A stretch of 64,000 bases of DNA from Arthrobacter tumbae (GCF_016907495.1 NZ_JAFBCC010000001.1:1302001-1366000); one strand, 5' to 3'; positions 45,392 to 54,325 are shown, numbered from the stretch's first letter. The notes: generated by a model not told the origin, from the sequence alone. Translations and numbers: made by a program.

Positions 45392-46501
45392 GTGGCAGTT
45401 CGCACCAAACCCATCCGCACCGCCGTCGTTGGAGCCGGAGGCATCGCCCAGGGACAACACCTCCCCGGGCTGCGCGTCCTCGGTGATCGGGTGGAGATCG
45501 CGGCAATCGTCGATATGGACGCTGACCGGGCGCGGGAGGTCGCAGCCGAGTGGGGCGCGCCGCACTCCAACACCTCCGTGGCCGGGATGCTTGAGGAGGT
45601 GCAGCCGGACCTCGTACTGGTCTGCACGCCGCCCGGATCCCACACTGACGCGGTGATCCGCTCGCTCGACGCCGGCGCGTCGGTCTGGTGCGAAAAGCCG
45701 CCGACACTGTCGCTGGCCGAGTACGACGCCATCCTCGAACACGAGGGCGCCGACGGGCCGTATGCCTCCTACGTCTTCCAGCACCGCTTCGGCTCGGCGG
45801 CGCGCACGCTCCGCGCGCAGATTGCGGCGGGCGACCTCGGGGCACCCTTGGTGGGCATCTGCCACACGCTCTGGTACCGGGATACCGCCTATTACGACGT
45901 CGCGTGGCGGGGTAGGTGGGAGACGGAAGGCGGCGGACCGGCCATGGGCCACGGCATCCACCAGATGGACCTGCTGCTGTCTCTGCTGGGCGACTGGACC
46001 GAAATAAACGCCACCATGGCTACCTTGGGCCGTGATGTTGAGACCGAAGACGTCTCCTTTGCGCATGTCACCTTCGAGAGCGGCGCCATTGTCTCCGTGG
46101 TGAACAGCGTGCTCTCGCCGCGGGAGACCAGCTATCTGCGCTTCGACTTCGCCGATGCCACTGTGGAGGTCGAGCACCTGTACGGGTATGACAATTCGCA
46201 CTGGAAGTGGACGCCTGCTCCGCACGTTGAGCCTGCCTCGGTGGAAGCCTGGGCGCCCACCCAGAACCTCGCGAGCTCCCACGCGGTGCAGCTGGAGGAG
46301 CTGGTGTCCTCGCTCGAATGCGGCGAGCGCCCGGCGGCTTCGGGGCATGACGGACGCCGGGTGCTTGAGCTGATCGCGGGCCTGTACCAGTCGGCGTTTG
46401 AAGGGCGCCGGATCAAGCGGAGTGAACTGACCCGGGAGAATCCGTTCTACTGGTCCATGAACGGTACTTCCGCAACGCTGAAGGAGACACTCGATGCCTG
46501 A
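45392..46501 (+). CDS. Gfo/Idh/MocA-family oxidoreductase, paralogue of 37753
   Basis: 369 aa. Rossmann start TAVVGAGGIAQGQHLPGLRV, catalytic Lys region CEKPPTLSLAEYDAI, and EGGGPAMGHGIHQMDLLLSL. GTG start with AAAGGA nine bases upstream, 13 nt after rhaB. It is closely related to the protein encoded in the rhaM operon, so two isoenzymes sit in the two arms of the rhamnose island. The substrate is not rhamnose itself on the known pathway; coupling to the DUF6807 gene suggests they work on one compound. Confidence 0.88.
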   Translation: MAVRTKPIRTAVVGAGGIAQGQHLPGLRVLGDRVEIAAIVDMDADRAREVAAEWGAPHSNTSVAGMLEEVQPDLVLVCTPPGSHTDAVIRSLDAGASVWCEKPPTLSLAEYDAILEHEGADGPYASYVFQHRFGSAARTLRAQIAAGDLGAPLVGICHTLWYRDTAYYDVAWRGRWETEGGGPAMGHGIHQMDLLLSLLGDWTEINATMATLGRDVETEDVSFAHVTFESGAIVSVVNSVLSPRETSYLRFDFADATVEVEHLYGYDNSHWKWTPAPHVEPASVEAWAPTQNLASSHAVQLEELVSSLECGERPAASGHDGRRVLELIAGLYQSAFEGRRIKRSELTRENPFYWSMNGTSATLKETLDA

Positions 46502-47399
46502 ACTGCAGCTTCGCCGTCCATCCAACAGTGAGCTGGTGATCTCCTGCGGCGCCGTTGACCTGGCGACTTATGTATTCATCCCGCCGGCAACCCGCTCGGA
46601 AGCTCCGAAGCCGTACCTGCACCCGCTGCGGACGCTGAGCGGTGCGCCGCTCACCGGCTTCCGCCCGTGGGATCACCGCTGGCACAAGGGCCTACAGATG
46701 ACCTGGTCCCACGTTTCGGGGCAGAACTTCTGGGGCGGGCCGACGTTCTCTCCGGAGACCGATTACCAGTGGCGGGACAACCTGGGCACCATTGAGCACG
46801 ACGGTTTCCCGGGGCTGTCCGCCTCGCCTGACCGGATCTCGCTGGGTGAAGCCCTGACGTGGCGCAACTCCGCCGGCGAGCGCTGGCTCTCGGAGCAGCG
46901 CGAGACCGTCTTCTCCAGCGTCGATGTGCAGGAGCAGTCCTGGCAACTGGACTTCACCACCGAGTTGACCAACGTGTCGGACCGTTCCCTTGATCTTGGC
47001 AGCCCCACCACGCACGGCCGCGCCAACGCCGGGTACACCGGTTTCTTCTGGCGCGGTCCGCGCAGCTGGACCGGCTGCTCGATCCTCGGACCCGAGGGTG
47101 CCGATGGCGAAGCGATGATGGGCGCCTCTGCGCCCTGGATCGCCCTCGCCGGGCAGAATGACGAGCTCGACGGCGGTGCCACCATCGTTGCGCTGGCCGG
47201 GACGTCGTCGTCGGCGGTTCCGCTCAAGTGGTTTGTCCGCAGCGAACCATTCGCGGCGCTGGCCCCCTCCCCCGCTTTCGACGAGGAGATCACGCTTGCA
47301 CCCGGGGAGTCGCTGCGGCTCCAGCACCGGTACGTCTTCGTGGACCGGATCTGCGAGCGCGACGACATCGAGCGGATTGCGAAGGGCGCGTCCCTGTGA
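46494..47399 (+). CDS. DUF6807 (PmoA-like) family protein
   Basis: 301 aa beta-rich cytoplasmic protein. Landmarks are FRPWDHRWHKGLQMTWSHVS, FWGGPTFSPET and TTHGRANAGYTGFFWRGPRS. The name PmoA for this family comes from a misassignment; no methane oxidation is implied. Family members occur beside Gfo/Idh dehydrogenases in sugar loci. Its ATG lies eight bases inside the dehydrogenase gene, and its stop overlaps the cupin start, so the three are translated together. Confidence 0.78.
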   Translation: MPELQLRRPSNSELVISCGAVDLATYVFIPPATRSEAPKPYLHPLRTLSGAPLTGFRPWDHRWHKGLQMTWSHVSGQNFWGGPTFSPETDYQWRDNLGTIEHDGFPGLSASPDRISLGEALTWRNSAGERWLSEQRETVFSSVDVQEQSWQLDFTTELTNVSDRSLDLGSPTTHGRANAGYTGFFWRGPRSWTGCSILGPEGADGEAMMGASAPWIALAGQNDELDGGATIVALAGTSSSAVPLKWFVRSEPFAALAPSPAFDEEITLAPGESLRLQHRYVFVDRICERDDIERIAKGASL

Positions 47400-48133
47400 G
47401 CGAGTCGCCGCGCGTCCCACTGTTTCCGGGATCGGTCGGCATGAGCGACCTGCGGGTCTACGAGTGGGCGACCGCTGACGGGCACCATGGGGGGACGCCG
47501 CACCTGCACACGGTGTCGAACGAGGGGTACGTGGTGATCGGCGGATCAGGTGAGGTGCACACGCTCTCCTCCGAGGGCTACGCGCGAGACCCGCTGAGTG
47601 CCGGCTCGGTGCTGTGGTTCAGCCCGGGCACGGTGCACCGGCTCATCAACACCGGGGACCTGCACATCCTGACGATCATGCAGAACTCGGGGCTTCCCGA
47701 GGCGGGGGACGCAGTGCTGACGTTTCCGCTGGAGATTGTTTCCGACGCCGGCAGGTACCGGTCAGCGGTCACGTTGCCTGAGGGCAGCGAGGCGGAGCGC
47801 GGCGAGGCCGCCCGTCGTCGTCGTGATTTGGCAATCGAGGGCTACGCGGACCTGCTGGCTGCGCTGGAGAGCGGCGACCGCGGTCCGCTGGAGGCGTTCT
47901 ACGTCGCCGCGGCCGCGCTGGTGCAGCCTCGTGTGGAGGAGTGGACGAAACTGTGGACGGACACGGTGCTTGCGGATGTCGAGACGACCCGCGCGCAGCT
48001 GACCTCCCTCGCGGAAGGCGACGCTTCGCACCTGGGCGGCGCCGCCGTCGTACGTGCCGTGCCGCGGCCTGAGCCGCGCGCCTTTGGGATGTGCGGGCGG
48101 CTGGGGATCTGGGACGCCGACCGGCGCTCCTAA
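47396..48133 (+). CDS. Cupin-domain protein at the end of the rhamnose operon
   Basis: 245 aa. Start at GTG 47396, overlapping the upstream TGA (GTGA). The cupin barrel is at about 25-110: GHHGGTPHLHTVSNEGYVVI with His ligands, then WFSPGTVHRLINTGDLHIL. The C-terminal ~100 residues are helical (LALEGYADLL-like, RVEEWTKLWTDTVLADVETT). Bicupin partners or sugar-isomerase roles are possible; no specific function can be assigned. Last gene before a strong palindrome. Confidence 0.8.
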   Translation: MSESPRVPLFPGSVGMSDLRVYEWATADGHHGGTPHLHTVSNEGYVVIGGSGEVHTLSSEGYARDPLSAGSVLWFSPGTVHRLINTGDLHILTIMQNSGLPEAGDAVLTFPLEIVSDAGRYRSAVTLPEGSEAERGEAARRRRDLAIEGYADLLAALESGDRGPLEAFYVAAAALVQPRVEEWTKLWTDTVLADVETTRAQLTSLAEGDASHLGGAAVVRAVPRPEPRAFGMCGRLGIWDADRRS

Positions 48134-48184
48134 CCTCTGCCGACTCCTCTGCCGACTCACCTCCGCAAAAGTGCCGGTAACCGG

Positions 48185-48214
48185 CAGGATCGTGGGGACG
48201 TCCCCACGATCCTG
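48185..48214. terminator. Perfect 30-bp palindrome, bidirectional terminator
   Basis: Two perfectly complementary 15-nt halves, the first being CAGGATCGTGGGGAC, meet at 48199/48200. It lies 52 bases past the cupin stop and 50 before the stop of the convergent PAP2 gene. GCAAAAGTGCC to its left recalls the arms of hairpin family 2. Confidence 0.75.
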
Positions 48215-48263
48215 ACAATCACCGGCGCGTTTGCGTGCGGCAGGTTCGCGTTACCGACCGGGG

Positions 48264-49334
48264 TTAACCCAGGCGCGGGGCTGCTGCCTGGGCTGTCGCG
48301 GGATCAGGCAGTTGTGACCGAGCGGCCCTGGTTCGACCGACGGCCAGTGCCGCCAACCACACCGAGAGTCCTCCGATGACCAAACCGGCAGGAACGTCGA
48401 CGATATAGTGCCATCCGAAGTAGACGGTTGCTACCGACGTCAAGGCAACAAAGGCCCATAGAGCCCAGCGAAGCAGCTTGGGCAGGCGCGCCAGGTGCGC
48501 AACCAGTGCCGCCGTAAAGACCACGGAGACGTGGAGCGAGGCGAAGGCGGCGATCCCGTGCACGTCTTGCGTGGCATGGGGGTCGGCCAGCACTTCGACG
48601 CGGTTACGCCATAGACCCTCCTGCAAACCGGCGACGGCGGTGTCGGGCAAGTCCGCGAACGTTCCGGGATGCACATAGATCGGCCCCAGCGAGGGAAGCG
48701 TGTAGTAGCTAACCGCGCCGAGGAGCCAGTTGAAGCTGAGCGCGGTGACATACCAGGCCCCCAGGGAAAGGTTGTCGAACCAGATCAGCGCTGCGGCAAG
48801 CGAAAGCGGAACGAATAGCATGTAGAACATGTACACCGCAGACAGAACTGTGGCGCTGATGCCCGTTCCGAGAAGCTCGTGAAGTATGTCTCCGGGATAC
48901 TGACCGCCCACCAGCAGACGGTCGGAAGCAAGTAACAGCATGTCCTCACGGCGCTCCTGGAGGAAGGGCAGGAAGCTCTTGAAGTTCCGGTAGGCGACGT
49001 ACGAAAGATAGAAAACCGTCAGCCCCGCCACCGTGACTGCCATACGGGGTCCGCTCCAGCGTTCGCGAAGAACACGAACCACCATTCCGAGGACATCCCT
49101 GGGGACTGGGCGTTTGAGGGCTACCCGCGGCACCACATCGGCCGCCAAGAAGATGAGCGCAATCAGGGGCAGACGAACATAGCTGGGACCCAGGAAGCCA
49201 TCAGGGTCACGGATGGGAAGATCCGCGACGATTGCGGTCACCACCATCAGGATTCCGCATGAAACGGTGACGATGAGCGGGACGCCGAACAAGCGACGCC
49301 ACAACAAATGTTCATGTCTTGTTTCAATAGTCAT
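48264..49334 (-). CDS. PAP2-superfamily membrane phosphatase
   Basis: 356 aa with about seven membrane helices. C-terminal phosphatase-like signature: FASLHVSVVFTAALVAHLAR, then FGWHYIVDVPAGLVIGGLSV, the two histidine motifs of PAP2/inositol-phosphorylceramide-synthase-like enzymes. Probably acts on a lipid phosphate or transfers a head group at the outer membrane face. Start uncertain: ATG 49334 (MTIETRHEH) or GTG 49352. Confidence 0.82.
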   Translation of the reverse strand: MTIETRHEHLLWRRLFGVPLIVTVSCGILMVVTAIVADLPIRDPDGFLGPSYVRLPLIALIFLAADVVPRVALKRPVPRDVLGMVVRVLRERWSGPRMAVTVAGLTVFYLSYVAYRNFKSFLPFLQERREDMLLLASDRLLVGGQYPGDILHELLGTGISATVLSAVYMFYMLFVPLSLAAALIWFDNLSLGAWYVTALSFNWLLGAVSYYTLPSLGPIYVHPGTFADLPDTAVAGLQEGLWRNRVEVLADPHATQDVHGIAAFASLHVSVVFTAALVAHLARLPKLLRWALWAFVALTSVATVYFGWHYIVDVPAGLVIGGLSVWLAALAVGRTRAARSQLPDPATAQAAAPRLG

Positions 49335-49422
49335 TACCGGTAAGTATTCCACCTGCGCTAGAAATCCTCCCCAAGGCGGCGCGCCCCTTCAGTAGCGGGC
49401 AAACGGACCTGCCTCGATACCC

Positions 49423-50367
49423 TTGTTTCATGACGCCGTGCGAGCAGCTGTGACCCACCAATCGGGCGCGGGCATCGGTGCTGTTTTTGTCCTCATTGCG
49501 GCGGTGCTGTGGGGAACAACCGGCACCGTTGCCAGCTTTGCGCCCGGCGTCGGCCCCCTCGCCATCGGCGCGGCGGCAATGGGAATCGGCGGCCTCCTTC
49601 AGGCAGCCCTCGCAGGACCGGCGCTGGTCCACGCCCGCCACGAATTACGACGGCGGTGGATTCCTATCGCTCTCGGCGGCCTGGCCGTCGCGATCTACCC
49701 GCTTGCCTTCTACAGCTCCATGCGGTTGGCCGGTGTTGCTGTGGGTACCGTCATTTCGATCGGCTCGGCGCCCATCGCGTCAGCGGTTATCGAGCGCGTC
49801 GTTGACGGGCACCGGCTGACCCGGCGCTGGGTGGTGGGTGCCGGCGTCGGGCTGGTGGGCGTAGTGCTGCTCTCGTTTGTGGAGCCGGCGCAGGAGGCGG
49901 GAGCAGGTGACACCACGGCCGGGGTCCTGCTGGGTTTGCTCGCCGGCGTGACGTACGCGATGTACTCCTGGGCGGCCCACCGGACCATGCGGCGCGGCGT
50001 GCGCTCCCGGGTTGCGATGGGCGCGATCTTCGGCGTGGGAGGCGTGCTGCTGATGCCGGTGCTCTTCCTCACCGGCGCGCCGTTGCTTGCCTCGTGGAAC
50101 AACTTCGCTGTCGGTGCCTACATGGCGCTGGTGCCGATGTTCCTCGGCTACGTCCTCTTCGGTCTGGGCCTCGCCAGGGTCACGGCAAGCACGGCAACCA
50201 CACTGTCCCTGGCGGAACCGGTGGTCGCGGCGATGCTCGCCGTCGTCATCGTGGGTGAAAGGCTGCCGGCGGCAGGGTGGATCGGCGTCGGGCTTGTGAT
50301 TGCGAGCCTGGCAGTGCTCACGGTGCCGGTCCGACGCAATGTCCGCACAGCGGTTGGCGTGCCCTAG
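49423..50367 (+). CDS. EamA/DMT-superfamily transporter
   Basis: 314 aa, ten predicted helices in two EamA repeats (VFVLIAAVLWGTTGTVASFA, and GVLLGLLAGVTYAMYSWAAH). ASTATTLSLAEPVVAAMLAV near the C-terminus is typical. Exporter of amino acids or other metabolites; substrate unknown. TTG 49423 gives the longest frame; GTG at 49438 or 49450 is also possible, with no good ribosome site for any. Its stop overlaps the convergent lipoprotein gene by four bases. Confidence 0.87.
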   Translation: MFHDAVRAAVTHQSGAGIGAVFVLIAAVLWGTTGTVASFAPGVGPLAIGAAAMGIGGLLQAALAGPALVHARHELRRRWIPIALGGLAVAIYPLAFYSSMRLAGVAVGTVISIGSAPIASAVIERVVDGHRLTRRWVVGAGVGLVGVVLLSFVEPAQEAGAGDTTAGVLLGLLAGVTYAMYSWAAHRTMRRGVRSRVAMGAIFGVGGVLLMPVLFLTGAPLLASWNNFAVGAYMALVPMFLGYVLFGLGLARVTASTATTLSLAEPVVAAMLAVVIVGERLPAAGWIGVGLVIASLAVLTVPVRRNVRTAVGVP

Positions 50368-50855
50368 GAGGTTGCTGCCTCCGGCGCCGTGACCGCGAAA
50401 ATGTACTCGACGCCGACGGCCGGTTCACCACTGAACGTGATGAAGTAGCCGGGCTCCTCCACGGAAACGGTGAAAAAGGTGGGATCGCCGCAGGCAAAAC
50501 CGGTCATGCGCTCGCTGCGAGCCTGCGATGTGTAGGAGAAGGTGAGCCCCTCTGTGCCCCGGCACTGGGCGTGGACGAGATACTCGCCCACGGGAAGCTC
50601 GGTGTCCGGCCAACCGATGGTTCCCATGGTGGTGGAGTCACCATCACCTTCCTGGATGACGTCCTCCGGATCAAGACCGAGATCCAACGGCGCCATGGTC
50701 GGCTCGGGTGCGCTCGCCACGACCTCGGAAGTGTCCTTCGACTCCTCGCCCATCGCGGCGGATACAGCCGAGCACGAACTCAGTATGAGCGCTGCAACGG
50801 CCCAAGCGGCCGCTGCAGCCAGACGGATAGGTGTATGTCCCCCGGATTTCCCCAC
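50364..50855 (-). CDS. Putative secreted lipoprotein
   Basis: 163 aa. Signal peptide with lipobox AALILSSC, followed by an acidic, disordered linker and a ~90-residue beta domain (TELPVGEYLVHAQCRGTEGL; two Cys, in AQCRG and GFACGD, could form a disulphide). No family recognised. Convergent with the EamA transporter and divergent from the YkvA gene. Confidence 0.78.
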   Translation of the reverse strand: MGKSGGHTPIRLAAAAAWAVAALILSSCSAVSAAMGEESKDTSEVVASAPEPTMAPLDLGLDPEDVIQEGDGDSTTMGTIGWPDTELPVGEYLVHAQCRGTEGLTFSYTSQARSERMTGFACGDPTFFTVSVEEPGYFITFSGEPAVGVEYIFAVTAPEAATS

Positions 50856-50916
50856 CCGCTAACCCTAACGGGCGGCCGTGCTCTCGAACAGACACGGGGC
50901 ACATAGGGTTGGCAGC

Positions 50917-51333
50917 ATGTCGTGGGAACCTGTAGTCGCTATCCTGGCGGGGCTCCTTGTTGTGTACGTGGTGGCGCTCGTGCTCCTTTATCTCTACGCG
51001 CGCAGGAATCCCGAAACCGTGAGCATGCGCAGCGCCCTGCGCCTGCTTCCGGATCTGCTCCGGCTCCTCCGATCCCTGTTGAGAGACCGAGAGGTCCCGC
51101 GATCGGTCCGAGTGCTCATCGTGGTGCTGCTGGCGTACCTGGTCCTGCCGATCGACCTCGTACCGGATTTCATCCCGGTGCTGGGGTACGCCGACGACCT
51201 GATCATCGTTGCCGTCGTCCTCCGCGCAGTCATCCGGCGTACCGGACCGGAGCTGCTGGCCCGCCTCTGGACGGGCGACGACGACGGCCTGCACGTGGTC
51301 CTCCGGCTTGCCGGATACGCCGAACGTCCCTGA
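50917..51333 (+). CDS. YkvA-family (DUF1232) membrane protein
   Basis: 138 aa. N-terminal membrane helix (EPVVAILAGLLVVYVVALVL), a basic helical region, then the DUF1232 signature LLAYLVLPIDLVPDFIPVLG followed by YADDLIIVAVVLRAVI. Start at ATG 50917 (MSWEP) because the upstream part of the frame is not family-like. Function unknown. Confidence 0.87.
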   Translation: MSWEPVVAILAGLLVVYVVALVLLYLYARRNPETVSMRSALRLLPDLLRLLRSLLRDREVPRSVRVLIVVLLAYLVLPIDLVPDFIPVLGYADDLIIVAVVLRAVIRRTGPELLARLWTGDDDGLHVVLRLAGYAERP

Positions 51334-51337
51334 GTAC

Positions 51338-51405
51338 GAACTTTCGTGCAGATCCAGTGGCTTCCGGCCCCCCCCCCCGAAATCGCCGGACGTGCGCAAA
51401 AGTTC
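51338..51405. repeat. Hairpin repeat family 2, copy 4, with C11 run in the loop
   Basis: Arms GAACTTTCGTGCA (51338) and TGCGCAAAAGTTC (ending 51405), imperfect, between convergent genes. Eleven consecutive C bases (51368-51378) lie in the loop. Serves as a shared terminator position. Confidence 0.7.
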
Positions 51406-51417
51406 CCAGGAGGTGGG

Positions 51418-52248
51418 TCACATCCGCCCGAACTTCGCGCGCACCAACGCGAAAATGCCGTAGCAGATAAGGCCCACCGCAATGGAGATGAGCATCGCAT
51501 CACCGAACGGGTGGTCCGTCAGCGCCTTCAGGCTGCCGTCGAGCCCCGTGGAGCGTGCAGCGTCATGGGTAACCACAGCGGCAATGAACAGGATCCCTAC
51601 GAGAATGAGGGCAATTCCTTTCGCGACGTGCCCGATGACTCCGAGCACCTCGATGAGGGCCCCGCGGTGCGTGTCCTCGAAGTGCCGGAGCTCGGGCCGG
51701 AATTTGCGGAGGAGCCCCTTGAAGACAAAGTGGACGCCAATTCCGAGGACGGTCCCGCCAACGGCAAGGATCACAAAAATGCCGAAGCCGGAGCCGATCA
51801 TCGCCGCGGTGAAATCGCGGGTTGATTCGCTGGAGTCAACTTCCCCGCCGAAGGCGAACCGGGCAAAGGTGAAGGCCATACTGCCGTAGATGATGCTCAG
51901 CGATCCGGAGGATATTGTCTTGGAGACCTGTTCCCCGGTGGGCAGGTGGCGGGCGCGCAGGGTCGCTTCGCTGAGCTGCCAGGCAGCGAGTCCGAGGCAC
52001 CCGATCGCGCAGGCCCACATGATCCACGGGCCGGACGTTCCACCAGCCAGCTGTTCCAGGGCGCCGGTCGGCTCAGCCTCACCGCTTCCTCCGAACGCGA
52101 TCTGCAGCGCAATGATGCCGATGAGAATATGAACGACGGCGAGAACGGCGAATCCGAAGCGCGCGACGGCGTCGAGCACTGCATGGTCCGACGCATCCTC
52201 CGCGACATCCGCGGCCTCCCGTGCCCGGGAGCTTCCATCCGTTGACAT
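51418..52248 (-). CDS. DUF1206 family membrane protein
   Basis: 276 aa, six predicted helices arranged as three repeats of the DUF1206 two-helix unit. The start of each unit is visible: FGFAVLAVVHILIGIIALQI, then SGSLSIIYGSMAFTFARFAF, then IGHVAKGIALILVGILFIAA. Function unknown; widespread in actinobacteria. ATG 52248 (MSTDGSSRARE) is preceded by GAGCGGTGA, a weak ribosome site. Confidence 0.87.
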   Translation of the reverse strand: MSTDGSSRAREAADVAEDASDHAVLDAVARFGFAVLAVVHILIGIIALQIAFGGSGEAEPTGALEQLAGGTSGPWIMWACAIGCLGLAAWQLSEATLRARHLPTGEQVSKTISSGSLSIIYGSMAFTFARFAFGGEVDSSESTRDFTAAMIGSGFGIFVILAVGGTVLGIGVHFVFKGLLRKFRPELRHFEDTHRGALIEVLGVIGHVAKGIALILVGILFIAAVVTHDAARSTGLDGSLKALTDHPFGDAMLISIAVGLICYGIFALVRAKFGRM

Positions 52249-52328
52249 TCACCGCTCCTGCATTTACCTGGGATTTCAGGGTACAACCGCAGGTGCCTTT
52301 CGATGGGCGCAAGCCCGCAGTGCAGAGG

Positions 52329-52973
52329 TCAGCGCCGCCAGAACAGGTGATGGGTCACGCCGCCGGCGCTGGGAACAACCTCGAGATGGAAGCGATCGAG
52401 CAACTCCTCGGGCGATTCCCACAGGCGCGCCCCGGATCCGAGTTCAACCGGAGAGACAGCTACGTGCAGCGTGTCCACGAGATCCGCGTCGAGAAACTCC
52501 CGGATGGTGGTCGCGCCGCCGCCCAGCCGGACATCCTTGCCATTGGCGGCCTTCCGCGCGTCAGCCAGCACCGTTGCTGGATCAGCGCCGGTGAAATGGA
52601 ACGTGGTATCGGACAGGGTGAAGGAGGGCCGCTCGTGGTGGGTCATTACAAACACTGGAGTATGGAAAGGCGGTTCGTTGCCCCACCAGCCCTGCCAGTC
52701 CTCGTTCTGCCACGGGCCACGGTGTGGACTGAACTTGTTTCTGCCCATGATTTCCGCCCCGATGTTGTTGCTGAAATCCCGGGTGAAGTAGTCGTCGAGG
52801 CCGCGGGTCCCTCCGGGGTCAGTTCGGTTCGGCCAGCTTGCCGTTGCTCCTGCCCAGGCGAACATGGCGCCGGGGTCTGCGTGACCGAACGGTCTTTCCA
52901 GGCTCTGGTTCTCACCGGCTCCGAAACCGTCACTGGAAACACCGAAATTCTGGACCCTCAGTAGCTGGTTCAC
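52329..52973 (-). CDS. Dihydrofolate-reductase-fold protein
   Basis: 214 aa RibD-C/DHFR-like reductase: [16 protein letters not shown] at the start, [37 protein letters not shown] and [19 protein letters not shown]. Start at GTG 52973, which overlaps the stop of the Cds1-like gene (GTGA) and has GAGGAG upstream. Different subfamily from the protein at 4730 (larger, with an [12 protein letters not shown] insertion). Substrate unknown. Confidence 0.86.
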   Translation of the reverse strand: MNQLLRVQNFGVSSDGFGAGENQSLERPFGHADPGAMFAWAGATASWPNRTDPGGTRGLDDYFTRDFSNNIGAEIMGRNKFSPHRGPWQNEDWQGWWGNEPPFHTPVFVMTHHERPSFTLSDTTFHFTGADPATVLADARKAANGKDVRLGGGATTIREFLDADLVDTLHVAVSPVELGSGARLWESPEELLDRFHLEVVPSAGGVTHHLFWRR

Positions 52974-54067
52974 CTGATACTCCTCATCGTTGTCGCCGGC
53001 CACTCCCCCGTATCGAAGAACTGCTCCAGCAGTGCGAGCGCGGGCCCGGGATCCAGACCACGCTCGGCCAGCCAGGAGTCGTCGTTATAGGAACACGCAT
53101 AACGCTCACCAGAGTCGCAGAGGAGGGAGACGATACTCCCCTGCCGGCCGGCCGCCTTCAGTTCCGCGACCAACTGCCATACTCCCCACAGGTTGGTTCC
53201 GGTGGACGGACCGGCTGACATCCCCGTCCAGGTACGGAGGTGCCGGGAAGCGGCAACCGAAGCGGCATCGGGGACCTGGATCATCGCGTCAATGACTGAG
53301 GGAACGAAACTCGGCTCAGGCCGGGGCCGGCCGATCCCCTCGATCCGCGACGGCTTCCCGACGGCGGCGGCACCTTCCGCCCAGGTGGGATAGAACGCCG
53401 AGTTTTCCGGGTCCACCACGGCAAGCCGTGTGGGGTAGCGGTTGTAGCGGAGGTACCTGCCGATGGTCGCGCTGGTTCCGCCGGTTCCTGCGCCGACAAC
53501 CACCCACTCGGGAACGGGAAACCTCTCGTGTTCCATTTGCCGGAAGATCGATTCGGCGATGTTGTTGTTGCCGCGCCAGTCGGTGGCTCGTTCGGCGTAC
53601 GTGAACTGGTCCATGTAGTGGCCGCCGGTCTCCGCCGCAATGCGCTCGGCGGCGTCATACACTTCCGACGCCCCGTCAACGAAGGAGCACGTCCCGCCGT
53701 ACTGCTCTATCAGCGCGATCTTCTCGGGACTGGTGGATCGGGTCATCACCGCAACGAACGGCAGTCCGAGCAGTTGCGCGAAGTACGCCTCGGAGACGGC
53801 CGTCGATCCGCTGGAGGCCTCAACGATGGTGGCGCCCTCCCGGATCCAGCCGTTGACGAGCCCGAACAGGAACAGCGACCGGGCCAGCCGGTGCTTCAGG
53901 CTTCCCGTCCGGTGCGTCGACTCGTCCTTGAGGTAGACGTCGATGCCCCAGCTCTCCGGCAGCGGCAGCGCGAGCAGGTGGGTGTCGGCGGACCGGTTGC
54001 CCTCGGCCTCGATGCGCCGGATGGCCTCATCCGACCAGGCGCGGTCAGCCACAGCGGAAATCGTCAT
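52970..54067 (-). CDS. PLP-dependent cysteine synthase-family enzyme, Cds1-like
   Basis: 365 aa fold type II PLP enzyme. PLP Lys58 in [15 protein letters not shown]; phosphate loop [35 protein letters not shown] near residue 85. Closest in character to the mycobacterial L-cysteine desulfhydrase Cds1 (cysteine to pyruvate, sulphide and ammonia), rather than biosynthetic CysK. Coupled to the DHFR-fold gene downstream. Confidence 0.84.
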   Translation of the reverse strand: MTISAVADRAWSDEAIRRIEAEGNRSADTHLLALPLPESWGIDVYLKDESTHRTGSLKHRLARSLFLFGLVNGWIREGATIVEASSGSTAVSEAYFAQLLGLPFVAVMTRSTSPEKIALIEQYGGTCSFVDGASEVYDAAERIAAETGGHYMDQFTYAERATDWRGNNNIAESIFRQMEHERFPVPEWVVVGAGTGGTSATIGRYLRYNRYPTRLAVVDPENSAFYPTWAEGAAAVGKPSRIEGIGRPRPEPSFVPSVIDAMIQVPDAASVAASRHLRTWTGMSAGPSTGTNLWGVWQLVAELKAAGRQGSIVSLLCDSGERYACSYNDDSWLAERGLDPGPALALLEQFFDTGEWPATTMRSIR

Positions 54068-54107
54068 ATCTGCACCTTACGGAGTCACGCCGACAAAAGG
54101 GCCACCG

Positions 54108-54300
54108 ACGACGACGGCGCCCCCGTGGGTGCTCCGGCGCCCCCTTGCGCGAGCAACCTGGACATCGGTGAGGGAAATACTGCTCACCGATCTCCAGCCT
54201 GGTCCCACTCGTGTCCAGGTTGCTCACCTGCACTCCCCGAAACGACGGTGACGGCTACCCGCCGCATGGCAGGGAACGACGACGGCGCCCCGGTGGGTGC
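54108..54300. repeat. 25-nt direct repeat flanking the 75-nt element
   Basis: ACGACGACGGCGCCCC followed by one variable base and GTGGGTGC occurs at 54108-54132 and 54276-54300 (24 of 25 identical). Copy D of the 75-nt element lies between. The second copy forms the left stem and loop of the hairpin at 54271-54316. Confidence 0.75.
54151..54225. repeat. 75-nt intergenic element, copy D
   Basis: GAGCAACCTGGACA (54151-54164) and TGTCCAGGTTGCTC (54212-54225) pair perfectly, 14 bp. Inner hairpin GGTGAG/CTCACC as in copy C, then CTCCAGCCTGGTCCC. Compensating base changes compared with copies A and B (T:A pair to C:G) keep the end stem intact. Confidence 0.88.
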
Positions 54301-54316
54301 CGCCGTCGTCGTCCCT
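54271..54316 (-). terminator. Strong hairpin after merR-tipA gene
   Basis: A 16-bp stem, AGGGA-CGACGACGGCG against CGCCGTCGTCGTCCCT, with one bulged A and a 13-nt loop, 10 bases beyond the regulator stop. Confidence 0.65.
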
Positions 54317-54325
54317 GCCCTTCCG

